Shown: in pieces, positions 9,177-17,669 of the stretch
Position numbering within the stretch: position 1 is the first letter of the stretch
Layout: every line of letters begins with the position of its first letter
Notes under the pieces: generated by a model
Seen by the model: the letters and a program-made list of their open reading frames with translations, nothing else
Told to the model about the DNA's origin: nothing
Database searches by the model: none
Translations under genes and position numbers: made by a program
NCBI GenBank assembly: GCA_965221725.1
Contig: OZ244909.1
Location: 3,844,001 to 3,908,000 of the forward strand
Source: HK1 sp965221725
GTDB lineage: Bacteria; Pseudomonadota; Gammaproteobacteria; HK1
DNA: 64,000 nt
Direction of reading: 5' to 3'

Positions 9177-10163
9177 TCATGGCCGTCGCAGGCGCCGCCA
9201 CATCGTCAGGAGCCGGCCGTAGAGCCCGTCTCCGGCGAGCAGCACGATGGCGATGAAGACGAGGCCCATCATGAACTGCCAGTAGCTCGCGAGGTCGGCG
9301 GGCAGCCCGATCGCCTCCCAGAAGGCGCGGTGGGACAGTTCGTGGCGGAGCAGCACCATCACCACCGCGCCGAGGGCGGCGCCGACGAGGCTGCCCATGC
9401 CGCCGATGATGACCATGATCAGCACCTCCCCGGACACGGTCCAGAACCCGAGGTCGGGGGAGACGAAGCCGCTGTGCTGCGCGATGAGCGACCCCGCAAA
9501 CCCGCCGATGGCGCCGGCGAGCACGAAGGCCGCGAGCTTGTAGCGCGGGACGGGGCAGCCGAGCGCCCGCACCCGGCTCTCGTTGCGGTGGATGGCGACG
9601 AGCATCGCCCCGAACGGCGCGCGCACCACCATGCGCAGCAGCGCCCAGACCCCCAGCGCCGCGATCAGCGTCAGGGCGGAGAACACCTGCGGGTCGGCCG
9701 CATCCAGGCCGAGCATCGAGAGGTCGGGGCGCGGGATGCCCGCCATGCCGTCGTCCTTGCCGAACTCGCTCGCCTTGAAAAAGTAGGCGTAGACCATCTG
9801 CCCGAGGGCGAGGGTGATCATGATGAAGAACACGCCGCTTACCCGGATCACGAACACCCCGGCGACGGCGGCGAGCGCGGCGGCGCACCCCACCGCGGCG
9901 AGGGTGGCGGCGGACACCGGCCAGCCGAAGAACACCGTACATGCGGCGGTGGCGTAGGCGCCGGCGGCGAAGAATGCGGCGTGCCCGAGCGAGACGAGGC
10001 CCGCGTAGCCGACAAGCAGGTCCAGGCTCATGGCGAGAATCGCGTAGATGGCGATCTCGGCCAGCACCTCGTGGCGGAAGAAATCCCCGCCGTACCACGC
10101 AATGCCGGCCGCGATCACGAGCGCGGCGGCGGCGGGCAAGTGCAGCGGGTCGCGGCCGAGCAT
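9177..10163 (-). CDS. livM: Branched-chain-type ABC transporter permease LivM
   Basis: Inner-membrane permease subunit, 328 aa from the start I prefer (10163). The open frame extends 42 codons upstream, but that part is Arg/Pro-rich and would precede the first hydrophobic helix. The segment ILAMSLDLLVGYAGLVSLGH near residue 45 is the hallmark of LivM proteins, and further hydrophobic segments run to the C-terminus. With LivH it forms the translocation pore of the importer encoded at 7.5-12.7 kb. The region between it and livH carries a copy of the family B repeat. Confidence 0.9.
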   Translation of the reverse strand: MLGRDPLHLPAAAALVIAAGIAWYGGDFFRHEVLAEIAIYAILAMSLDLLVGYAGLVSLGHAAFFAAGAYATAACTVFFGWPVSAATLAAVGCAAALAAVAGVFVIRVSGVFFIMITLALGQMVYAYFFKASEFGKDDGMAGIPRPDLSMLGLDAADPQVFSALTLIAALGVWALLRMVVRAPFGAMLVAIHRNESRVRALGCPVPRYKLAAFVLAGAIGGFAGSLIAQHSGFVSPDLGFWTVSGEVLIMVIIGGMGSLVGAALGAVVMVLLRHELSHRAFWEAIGLPADLASYWQFMMGLVFIAIVLLAGDGLYGRLLTMWRRLRRP

Positions 10164-10285
10164 CGGCCTCAGGGCGCCGGGCGCACCCCGCCGGATCCGG
10201 ATCGGTCCGCGGCGGGCAGGGGGGCCGTTACCGACGTGGGTTTGCGCATGGCGGTTCGGGGGTCGTGAGGTGGCTCCGGATCCAG

Positions 10286-10356
10286 CCATTCCCGCCGGAC
10301 CGGAACATGTTGTCGAAATCGCTCCGAATGGACGCTCCGGAGGCCGAAATCTCGCT
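10286..10356 (-). repeat. Short dispersed repeat family B, copy 2
   Basis: Read on the minus strand this gives CTCCGGAGCGTCCATTCGG, then GATTTCGA, CATGTTCCGG and GGCGGGAATGG, matching the block order of copy 1 at 3397-3458. It lies between livH and livM, where the operon would otherwise be expected to be tight. Confidence 0.5.
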
Positions 10357-10410
10357 GGGGTCGCATGGGGTGCAGGTCCTCGGGCCGTCGGCAGGAATCG
10401 CTGCCCCGGA

Positions 10411-11289
10411 TCAATGGGCCTGGCTGACCGGGAACAGTCCGCGGGGCCGCAAGAGCAGGACCGCGGCCATCAGTGCGTAGATCGTGACCCGTGCGAACTC
10501 CGGCGCCAGCACCTGCCCGTAGGTGTCGACCATGCCGATGACGAGCGAGCCGACGACCGCACCCTTCAGGCTCCCCGGACCGCCGACCACCACCACGATC
10601 AGGGTGAGGATCAGGATGGACATGTCCATGCCCGGGAAGATCGAGAACACGGGCGCCGACACCACGCCCGCGAGTCCGGCCAGCCAGCACCCGAGGCAGA
10701 ACACGAGGAAGAATGCGCGATCCACGTCGATCCCGAGCGCCGCGACCATCCTCCGATCGTCCACTCCGGCCCGCACCACGGCCCCGAGCCGGGTGCGCTC
10801 CAGCCCGAAGTGGAGCGCGACGAGCACCGCGACGCCGAGCGCAATGATGAACAGCCGGTAGGTGGGATAGATCTCTCCGAACACGGTCACGCTGCCGTCG
10901 AGCGCGGCCGGGATCGGGATGGTATGGGGCAGCGCTCCCCACACCATGCGCACCGCGTCGAAGCCGACGAAGATGAGGCCGAAGGTGACCAGCACCTGCC
11001 GCATCGGGCTCTGGCGCTGCATGTGCCTGAGCAGCACCGCGTAGAACACCGCGCCGATCAGCGCCACGCCGAGCGGGGCGAGGATGAGCGCAACCCAGTA
11101 GGATTCGAACCAGCGCACGGTGGACAGCGCCAGATACGCGCCCACCATGTAGAGCGTCCCGTGCGCGAGGTTGATGAAGTTCATCATCCCGAACACCACC
11201 GACAGCCCGATCGAGAGCAGGAACAGCAGCATCGAGAGCTGCAACCCGTTCAGGGTCTGGACGATCAGGAAGCCGGGATCGAGCAGCAT
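10411..11289 (-). CDS. livH: Branched-chain-type ABC transporter permease LivH
   Basis: Second permease subunit, 292 aa counted from the ATG at 11289 (MLLDPGFLIVQTLNGLQL). The open frame continues 67 codons upstream, but that part is hydrophilic and lies in a repeat-containing intergenic stretch, and 292 aa is the usual LivH length. Typical segments include LSVVFGMMNFINLAHGTLYM near residue 33 and LIVVVVGGPGSLKGAVVGSL near residue 225. It is the first permease gene after livK, from which it is separated by about 200 bp. Confidence 0.92.
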   Translation of the reverse strand: MLLDPGFLIVQTLNGLQLSMLLFLLSIGLSVVFGMMNFINLAHGTLYMVGAYLALSTVRWFESYWVALILAPLGVALIGAVFYAVLLRHMQRQSPMRQVLVTFGLIFVGFDAVRMVWGALPHTIPIPAALDGSVTVFGEIYPTYRLFIIALGVAVLVALHFGLERTRLGAVVRAGVDDRRMVAALGIDVDRAFFLVFCLGCWLAGLAGVVSAPVFSIFPGMDMSILILTLIVVVVGGPGSLKGAVVGSLVIGMVDTYGQVLAPEFARVTIYALMAAVLLLRPRGLFPVSQAH

Positions 11290-11359
11290 GGTGCGATCGG
11301 GCCGGGTATTCGTGCCGATCCCTCCTCCCGTCGTGAGAGGAGGGCCGGCAATACGGAGG

Positions 11360-11440
11360 CGTTCACGGCAATCTTCGCCCGATCCGGAATCCGGACTCGA
11401 AATGGCGCTGAGCCGACGCTCCGGAGTGCGCAATCCCGCC
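11360..11440 (-). repeat. Short dispersed repeat family B, diverged copy 3
   Basis: On the minus strand the sequence contains CACTCCGGAGCGTC followed by CATTTCGA and TTCCGGATCGGGCG, the same order of blocks as copies 1 and 2 but with more mismatches. It lies between livK and livH. Confidence 0.35.
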
Positions 11441-11494
11441 CGAATCGCACGGCGAGTCGGCTTCCCGGAGCGCCGGCCGGCAACGCGCAAGCGT

Positions 11495-12679
11495 TCAGAG
11501 CGTGCAGCCGTTCGGTGGGTCCTGAACGGCGGGGAAGGTATGCCTGATCGCCGCCGCGACCGAGTCGCCCTGCGCCTCGACCTGCGCCACGTAGATGTTC
11601 TGGATCACGTTGTTGGTCATCGGGTCGATCCGGAACGGGCCGCGCGGCCCGGTGAACTCCACCGCGTGCATGGCCTTGACGACCGCGGCCTTGTCGTCGG
11701 TGTTGCCGCCGGTCGCCTCCAGCGCGGAGACGATCAGGCGCGCGCTGTCGTAGGCGGCGACGCCGAACTCCGAGCCGTCCCGCCCGTGCGCCGCGCGGAA
11801 CTTCTCCTGCCATGCGTTGTTTTCGGGGGTATCGATGGACGGGTAGTAGTTGAGCGCTCCGAGCGTGCCCACCGCGTCGGCACCCTGCTTCTTCACGTAG
11901 AGGGCGGAGTTGAGCCAGCCGGCACCCGAGAGCTGCACTTCGTCCTTCATGCCGAAGGCGGCCCACTCCTTCGCGAACTTGATGGCCGGTCCGCCCGCGA
12001 AGAAGACGAACACCGCATCCGGGCCGGCGGCCTTCGCCTGCGCGAGGTACGGACCGAAGTCCTTGGTCTCGCCGAGCGGCGGATATGCCTCGCCGACGAT
12101 CCGGCCCCCGGACGCTTCGAACCCTTCCCGGAACGTGTCCATCATCTGGTGTCCGGCGGCGTAGTCGAACGCCATCAGGAACGCCGTCTCGTACCCTTCG
12201 CCGGCCATCCACGGCCCGATGTCGCGCACGATCTGGGCGTTGGAGAACGAGGTGCGGACGATCCACGAGCTGCACCGCTCGCCGGTGATGTCGACGTTGC
12301 CGGCGTTGGTGACCACCAGCGGGATCTCCGCGCCGTGCACGTAGTCGCGCACCGCGGCCAGCACCCCCGACGAGATGATGCCGACCACCAGATCCACCTT
12401 GTCGCGCAGGATGAGCTTCTTCAACGCCGCCAGGCCGGCGTTCGGTTTCGACTCGGTATCCGCCTTCACCAGGGTGATCCCGCGGCCCGCGACCTCGCGT
12501 CCGAAGTCGTCGAAGCCCATCTCGAGCGCCGCGTCCTGATCCTTGCCCAGCCCGCCGAAGACGCCGGAGTACGGCAGCAGCACTCCGATCTTGATGTCCG
12601 ACTGCGCGCCCGCGGTGGCCGTCGCCCCTGCGAGCAACGCCGCGGCAAGCGCCGCGACCATGGTGCGTTTCCCGTTCAT
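11495..12679 (-). CDS. livK: Branched-chain-type ABC transporter substrate-binding protein LivK
   Basis: Periplasmic substrate-binding protein, 394 aa. The signal peptide is MNGKRTMVAALAAALLAGA with cleavage probably at TAGAQS-DIKIG. The mature start DIKIGVLLPYSGVFGGLGKD is the standard opening of the leucine/isoleucine/valine-binding (peripla_BP_6) family. The start at 12679 is supported by a GGAGGG-type ribosome binding site; an upstream ATG at 12754 would add 25 charged residues. It is the first gene of the minus-strand transporter operon and is divergent from the TrpB2-like gene, so their promoters lie in the 190 bp between them. Substrate unknown: leucine-type amino acids, amides, urea or aromatic acids are all served by this family. 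Confidence 0.92.
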   Translation of the reverse strand: MNGKRTMVAALAAALLAGATATAGAQSDIKIGVLLPYSGVFGGLGKDQDAALEMGFDDFGREVAGRGITLVKADTESKPNAGLAALKKLILRDKVDLVVGIISSGVLAAVRDYVHGAEIPLVVTNAGNVDITGERCSSWIVRTSFSNAQIVRDIGPWMAGEGYETAFLMAFDYAAGHQMMDTFREGFEASGGRIVGEAYPPLGETKDFGPYLAQAKAAGPDAVFVFFAGGPAIKFAKEWAAFGMKDEVQLSGAGWLNSALYVKKQGADAVGTLGALNYYPSIDTPENNAWQEKFRAAHGRDGSEFGVAAYDSARLIVSALEATGGNTDDKAAVVKAMHAVEFTGPRGPFRIDPMTNNVIQNIYVAQVEAQGDSVAAAIRHTFPAVQDPPNGCTL

Positions 12680-12869
12680 GTCGTGTTCTCCCTCCGTTTG
12701 CCGGCTTCGGCCCCGGCGGGTGCCGGCGTGCCGATTCCGCATTTTCGCTCGCACGACCGATGGCGTGTCAAATGAGCGGAGGCCTTCGAGCGGGCGTTGA
12801 AACGGGCGTTGTGAAGTGGCGCCGGCTCGCTCAGAATCGAGCGCCCCGGACGATCAGGAAACCACCACG

Positions 12870-14231
12870 ATGACCGAGCCCACCAAGTATCTTCTTGACG
12901 AGAACGCCATTCCCGCCGCCTGGTACAACCTCCAGGCCGACCTGCCGAGCCCGCCGCCGGCGGTGCTGCATCCCGGCACCCGGCAGCCGGTCGGCCCCGA
13001 TGATCTCGCACCGCTCTTCCCGATGGCGCTCATCGGGCAGGAGGTGTCCACGGAGCGCGAAATCGCGATCCCGGCGCCGGTGCGCGAAGCGTACCGCGCG
13101 TGGCGCCCGACGCCGCTCTATCGCGCCCGCCGGCTGGAGCGGGCGCTCGGGACCCCCGCGCGCATCTACTACAAGTACGAAGGCGTGAGCCCTACCGGCA
13201 GCCACAAGCCGAATACCGCGGTCGCGCAGGCGTTCTACAACCGGGAGGAGGGGGTCACGCGCCTCGCCACGGAGACCGGAGCCGGGCAGTGGGGGTCGTC
13301 GCTCGCCTACGCGGCGGGGCTCTTCGGGCTGGAGGTCAAGGTGTACATGGTGCGGGTGAGCTTCGATCAGAAGCCGTACCGCAAGGCGATGATGGAGACC
13401 TACGGCGCCACCTGCATCGCGAGCCCGAGCGAGGAGACCAACGCAGGACGCGGGGTGCTGGCGGAGCATCCGGACAGTACCGGGAGCCTCGGCATCGCCA
13501 TCAGCGAGGCGGTGGAGGACGCGGCCACGCGCGAGGACACGAAGTACGCGCTCGGCAGCGTGCTCAACCATGTGCTGATGCACCAGAGCGTGATCGGGCG
13601 GGAGGCGCTGGCGCAGTTCGATCTGGCCGACGACTACCCGGACGTGGTCGTCGGCTGCACCGGCGGCGGAAGCAACTTCGCGGGCATCGCGTTCCCGTTC
13701 ATCGGCGCGAAGCTGCGCGGGGGCCGTGACCTGCGGGTGGTGGCGGTGGAGCCGGCGGCGTGTCCGTCGCTCACCCGGGGGAAGTACGCCTACGACTTCG
13801 GGGACACCGCGAAGATGACGCCGCTGGTGAAGATGCACACCCTCGGTTCCGCCTTCGTGCCGTCCGGGTTCCACGCCGGAGGGTTGCGGTATCACGGGAT
13901 GGCGCCGCTCGTGAGCCACTGCGTGGCGCTCGACCTGGTCGAGCCGACCGCCTACGCCCAGGCCGAATGCTTTGCCGCGGGGGTCGAGTTTGCCCGCGCC
14001 GAGAGCATCATTCCCGCCCCCGAGGCGACCCATGCGGTGAAGGGCGCGATGGTCGAGGCCCTGCGGTGCAAGGAGGAGGGCACGAGCCGCGCCATCCTCT
14101 TCAACCTCTGCGGGCACGGCCACTTCGACATGCAGGCGTACACCGACTACTTCGCCGGCAAGCTCGCGACCGACCGGTACGACGAGAGCGAGGTGGCGAT
14201 GGCGCTCGCGGGGCTGCCGTCGGTAGCGTGA
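12870..14231 (+). CDS. TrpB2-like pyridoxal-phosphate enzyme (tryptophan synthase beta-like)
   Basis: A 453-aa fold-type II PLP enzyme of the TrpB2 class. TrpB makes tryptophan from indole and serine; the TrpB2 branch has a longer N-terminus and usually occurs apart from trpA. The PLP lysine is in SPTGSHKPNTAVAQA (about residue 112), the substrate-carboxylate region is ATETGAGQWGSSLAYA (about residue 132), and the phosphate-binding loop is GCTGGGSNFAGIAFP. The ATG at 12870 is preceded by CAGGAAA; an in-frame ATG at 12816 would add 18 residues. No trpA, trpC or trpF is near. Its position between a transporter and an alcohol dehydrogenase, next to a putative anthranilate-CoA regulon, leaves open a role in indole or tryptophan salvage or another beta-replacement reaction. 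Confidence 0.85.
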   Translation: MTEPTKYLLDENAIPAAWYNLQADLPSPPPAVLHPGTRQPVGPDDLAPLFPMALIGQEVSTEREIAIPAPVREAYRAWRPTPLYRARRLERALGTPARIYYKYEGVSPTGSHKPNTAVAQAFYNREEGVTRLATETGAGQWGSSLAYAAGLFGLEVKVYMVRVSFDQKPYRKAMMETYGATCIASPSEETNAGRGVLAEHPDSTGSLGIAISEAVEDAATREDTKYALGSVLNHVLMHQSVIGREALAQFDLADDYPDVVVGCTGGGSNFAGIAFPFIGAKLRGGRDLRVVAVEPAACPSLTRGKYAYDFGDTAKMTPLVKMHTLGSAFVPSGFHAGGLRYHGMAPLVSHCVALDLVEPTAYAQAECFAAGVEFARAESIIPAPEATHAVKGAMVEALRCKEEGTSRAILFNLCGHGHFDMQAYTDYFAGKLATDRYDESEVAMALAGLPSVA

Positions 14232-14352
14232 GGAGCGCGAGCCGGGTGATCTTCCCCACCCGGTACCGCCCAGCCCGCGATGTTCCGGCCGGAGACACGC
14301 TTCCGGACCCGAAGGAACCGCACCTGCAAACATACGCAACGGAGACAGATCC

Positions 14353-15450
14353 ATGGAAACGAAAGCGGCGGTGCTCCACGAGCCCCACAAACCCCTCGAA
14401 ATCGAAACCCTGCAACTCGACGACCCGAAGGACGGCGAGGTGCTGGTGCGTATCGCCGCCGCCGGGGTGTGCTACTCCGACTACCACGTGATGATCGGGG
14501 AGTGGACGATGCCGCTGCCGATGGTGCTCGGTCACGAGGGCGCCGGGGTGGTGGAGAAGGTCGGCCCGGGGGTGACGCGCTCGAAGCCCGGCGACCACGT
14601 CATCCTCAACTTTCGTCCCAACTGCGGCCACTGCCATCACTGCGTGGTGGGCCGGCCGGTGCTCTGCGACGGTATCGAGACGCCGCGCTTCAAGATGTTC
14701 GACGGTACCGTGCGCCTGCACCGCAACGGCCAGGACGTGCACCACATGACCCGCACCGCCTGCTTCTCCGAGTACGCGGTGGTGCCGGAGTCCGGTGCGG
14801 TGCCCATCCGCTCCGACATGCCGCTCGACCGGGCGTGCCTCGTCGGCTGCTCGGTGATGACCGGCGTCGGTTCGGTCACCAACACCGCGCGGGCGGAGCC
14901 GGGCAGCAACGTGGTGGTGATCGGCTGCGGCGGCGTCGGCCTGAACGCGGTGCAGGGCGCGGTGCTCGCCGGCGCGCACCGCATCATCGCGGTGGACCTG
15001 CTGGACCGCAAGCTCGAGTACGCCCGCGAGTTCGGCGCGACGGATGTGGTCAACGCCGGCAACGGTGACGCGGTGGCACGGGTTCTGGAGATGACCGGCG
15101 GCGGCGTGGATTACGTGTTCGAGGCCATCGGCAACGCCCGCACCATCGAGCAGGGCTACGAGATGTGCCGGCCGGGCGGCACTCTCGTGGTGATCGGCAT
15201 GGCGCCGGAGACCGACGACTTCAAGGTCAACGCGCTGTCGCTGCCACGCACCGAGCGCGCCATCATGGGCTCGTGGTACGGCTCGGCGCGCCCGTGGGTA
15301 GACCTGCCCAAACTCACCGATCTCTACATGGGCGGCCGCCTGAAGATCGACGAGATGATCAGCCGCCGCTACCGGCTGGACGAGATCAACACCGCCTACG
15401 CCGCGCTGGCGGCGGGCGAGGTCGCCCGGAGCGTGATCGTGTTCGACTGA
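14353..15450 (+). CDS. Zinc-dependent medium-chain alcohol dehydrogenase
   Basis: A 365-aa NAD-dependent medium-chain dehydrogenase. Catalytic zinc ligands are visible as AAGVCYSDYH (Cys) and GHEGAGVVEKVG (His). The four structural-zinc cysteines are in NCGHCHHCVVGRPVLC (about residues 95-110), the class III/AdhC-like pattern. The cofactor fold is VVVIGCGGVGLNAVQGAVLA. It would oxidise an alcohol or a thiol-aldehyde adduct; the subgroup includes glutathione-, mycothiol- and NDMA-dependent enzymes, which I cannot separate by eye. GGAGACAGATCC precedes the ATG. It lies about 120 bp behind the TrpB2-like gene on the same strand. Confidence 0.9.
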   Translation: METKAAVLHEPHKPLEIETLQLDDPKDGEVLVRIAAAGVCYSDYHVMIGEWTMPLPMVLGHEGAGVVEKVGPGVTRSKPGDHVILNFRPNCGHCHHCVVGRPVLCDGIETPRFKMFDGTVRLHRNGQDVHHMTRTACFSEYAVVPESGAVPIRSDMPLDRACLVGCSVMTGVGSVTNTARAEPGSNVVVIGCGGVGLNAVQGAVLAGAHRIIAVDLLDRKLEYAREFGATDVVNAGNGDAVARVLEMTGGGVDYVFEAIGNARTIEQGYEMCRPGGTLVVIGMAPETDDFKVNALSLPRTERAIMGSWYGSARPWVDLPKLTDLYMGGRLKIDEMISRRYRLDEINTAYAALAAGEVARSVIVFD

Positions 15451-15528
15451 GGGGCTGCGGGCGGGCGGTCATGATGCCGATGCCGGAAACGCCCCGGGGC
15501 ATAAGGTCTTCATCTACTGCAGACGGCG

Positions 15529-15846
15529 ATGCTGCGCGACGCATTCGACTACAACGGAAATCCGGGAGTCGCAGTGCTGCTCACCGGAGACGGGAGCGGC
15601 TTTGCCGATGGCGTCGGTTTTCATGCGGATCTGGAACGCATGCACAAACGAGGATGGCGAATCGAGGTGTTGTCGTGGCGACATGGCGGCAACCGCCGGA
15701 TGCGTGAATGGGCGGAGCAGAACGGCAAGTTCATCGCGCTGGACGACTTCTACGACAGCGTTACGTTCCTGGAGCCGTCGGCACCGGGCCAGCCGATTGC
15801 CGACCCGTGCCATCCGATTCCGGTCGATCCGGACAGGCGTCCGTAG
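15529..15846 (+). pseudogene. NYN-domain protein, N-terminally truncated
   Basis: The 105-residue frame reads as the second half of a NYN-domain (PIN-like RNase) protein: LLTGDGSGFADGVGFHADLE holds the acidic TGDG motif, and GWRIEVLSWRHGGNRRMREW and ALDDFYDSVTFLEP follow the family pattern to a natural-looking C-terminus. The first half, with the other catalytic aspartates, is missing. Upstream sequence back to the alcohol dehydrogenase stop (80 bp) cannot hold it. Either the gene lost its 5' part by deletion, or this is a fragment left by rearrangement. The ATG at 15529 has no good ribosome binding site. Confidence 0.65.
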
Positions 15847-16040
15847 CGGTTCCGTGCATTCCGACCGGGCGGGTGTAGCAGTGGCGCCAGGTAACCGCAA
15901 AGCGCATCACCGATAATCTGTTCATACTTCCAGAGGGGCTGACGCTGTTCTGCTTTCCGTTCGACGTCGTGAGATCCGGGAAATGCGTTCGCGAAATCAC
16001 GCAACGGCTGATACGACTGATCGGCCAGTGATTCCGCGTG

Positions 16041-17021
16041 TCAGCCGGACTTGGCGAGCCCGTCCTTTGCGGGGCGGCCCGGTTTCGTGTCGTATGGTGG
16101 CGCCTCTTCCCGGATGCGCGCGATGCGCTGTCGTCGTCGGCGCACGACGCGGGCCACCGCCCCGATGCGCTCGCTCTTGGTGGTACCGAGCCGGGTTTCG
16201 TTCATCGCCTCGCGCACGTCGTCGGGTTCGAGTCCTTCCAGAACCGCGGAGGCCATCAGTGGTCGGGGCGGCTCGCCCGGATGCAGGGCGAGAAATTCGA
16301 TTTCGAATGCACGAGAACCTTTCTTCGCGTGCACTCGCCACATTTCCCGCACCCCCAGGTCCGCGTAACGCGCCACCTTGCTCTGGTCGGCATGGGTGAT
16401 CTCGACTTCCACCACCAGGTCGGGAGGGGTGTGCTCGACGAACGTGTCGGCCGCCGCCTCGCCCTCGCGCAAGGCTCGGCTGTACGCCCTTGCGCGTTTG
16501 CCCACGTAGAACGCGCAGTCGGGCTCCATTCCGGTGTCCGGGGGGTCGCCGCGACCGCGAAGCCGGGTGGAGCCGATGCCCCGGCCGGCACCGCTCAGGA
16601 TCTCCGCCGCGACATCGACGATGTCTCCGAAGATCGTGATCAGCTCCTCATGCCGTCGGGAAGGGGACATCAGCGTGACGAGCCCGCCCGCCGGATCGAG
16701 ACATACGCGGCGGAATCGCTGGTTCCAGTCGATGGCCGCGAGCGCGGCGACGGTCTCGGCATCCACGCGCAGGATGTGGAAGATGGAGCCGAGCGGGCCG
16801 GTCACGGTGGTCGGGGCGGGTTTCACGGCCCGGAGATCTCCGAGTGTCGAATCCTCCGGTACATCGTCGCATGGAACTCGGCGCCCGGATCCCTCGCCTT
16901 CCACCTCGCCTCCCGCCTCACCGGCCGCGGCGCTCGAGCCCGCCACGGGGTTGGGATTCGATTTGATGACGGGGGCGGGCGATGTCCTGCTTTGACTCCT
17001 CGCCCGTAAGCGTTCGGTCAA
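16041..17021 (-). CDS. Uma2-family putative restriction-like endonuclease
   Basis: Contains the DUF820/Uma2 domain, a PD-(D/E)xK nuclease fold of unknown cellular role found in many copies in some bacteria. The core runs from about residue 120 to 260: LMSPSRRHEELI, then MEPDCAFYVG with the first acidic residue, then PPDLVVEVEITHADQSKVARYADLGVREMWRV, which supplies the E-x-E-type motif. The C-terminal 60 residues are Arg-rich. The open frame is 326 aa, but the first 70 residues are low-complexity Gly/Ala/Pro, so the real start may be a GTG at 16805. It is isolated, with no methylase or partner gene. Confidence 0.75.
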   Translation of the reverse strand: MTERLRARSQSRTSPAPVIKSNPNPVAGSSAAAGEAGGEVEGEGSGRRVPCDDVPEDSTLGDLRAVKPAPTTVTGPLGSIFHILRVDAETVAALAAIDWNQRFRRVCLDPAGGLVTLMSPSRRHEELITIFGDIVDVAAEILSGAGRGIGSTRLRGRGDPPDTGMEPDCAFYVGKRARAYSRALREGEAAADTFVEHTPPDLVVEVEITHADQSKVARYADLGVREMWRVHAKKGSRAFEIEFLALHPGEPPRPLMASAVLEGLEPDDVREAMNETRLGTTKSERIGAVARVVRRRRQRIARIREEAPPYDTKPGRPAKDGLAKSG

Positions 17022-17106
17022 GCGGTGATGGAAGGGACGATGGCACAGAGCGAAACCGACCGAAGCCCCGCAGCACGCGGAGTTGGCATCATTGTCCTCA
17101 TGATCG

Positions 17107-17526
17107 TCACTCCAGAACCGAGCGGTTACCCTTGCCCAGCGCGGCCGTCGCCTCGATCTCCAGCCGCGCCTCGTCTTCGACGAGGCCCGCGACGACGACC
17201 AGCGTCATCGACGGGAAGTGGCGGCCCATGACCGCGCGGTAGGCCTCGCCCACCTCCTTGCGCTGTGACAGGTAGTCGCGCTTGTCGAGGACGTACCAGG
17301 TGAGGCGGACGATGTCCGTCGCCTTGCCGCCCGCCGCTTCGACGACTGCCAGCACGTTCCGCAGCGCTTGCCGCGTCTGGCCGACGAAGTCGGACCGGAC
17401 GAACGACTGGTTCGCGTCCCAGCCGACCTGACCCGCGACGTGAAGCATCCTGCCTTCGCCAATCATGCCGTTCGAGTAGCCCTGCGGCGGCTTCCAGCCT
17501 TCGGGATGAACCGTGATCGCAGTCAT
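17107..17526 (-). CDS. RidA/YjgF-family enamine/imine deaminase
   Basis: A 139-aa RidA-family protein; such proteins hydrolyse reactive enamine/imine intermediates to ketones and ammonia. The core motif is AGQVGWDANQSFV followed by GQTRQALRNVLAVVEAAG and the VEIEATAALGKGN-type end seen as RLEIEATAALGKG. A GGAGAGG ribosome binding site precedes the ATG at 17526. It is divergent from the monooxygenase/reductase fusion across a 143-bp region. A RidA homologue beside this fusion fits breakdown of 2-aminobenzoyl-CoA, where dearomatisation of the amino-substituted ring gives an enamine/imine that must lose ammonia; the link is inference from context. Confidence 0.88.
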   Translation of the reverse strand: MTAITVHPEGWKPPQGYSNGMIGEGRMLHVAGQVGWDANQSFVRSDFVGQTRQALRNVLAVVEAAGGKATDIVRLTWYVLDKRDYLSQRKEVGEAYRAVMGRHFPSMTLVVVAGLVEDEARLEIEATAALGKGNRSVLE

Positions 17527-17582
17527 GACGCTTCGCCTCTCCCCGCTTGATCGCCGCTGGGACTATGCGGCAGTTCACGGGA

Positions 17583-17600
17583 TGTTTCAATCTCGAAACA
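17583..17600. promoter_or_regulatory. Candidate MarR-type operator
   Basis: TGTTTC and GAAACA (17583-17588 and 17595-17600) form a perfect inverted repeat with a 6-bp spacer. Just beyond it, TTGAAA at about 17608-17613 is the inverse of the TTTCAA that overlaps the first arm. The site lies between the divergent RidA and monooxygenase genes, and the cluster encodes its own MarR regulator. It is AT-rich compared with its surroundings, as operators often are. Binding is not shown by the sequence. Confidence 0.4.
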
Positions 17601-17669
17601 TTCATGCTTGAAATATCATGGCGTCGGGTGCAGTCTTGCCGGGCGTGCCATGTCGGAAAGGACGGCCGA

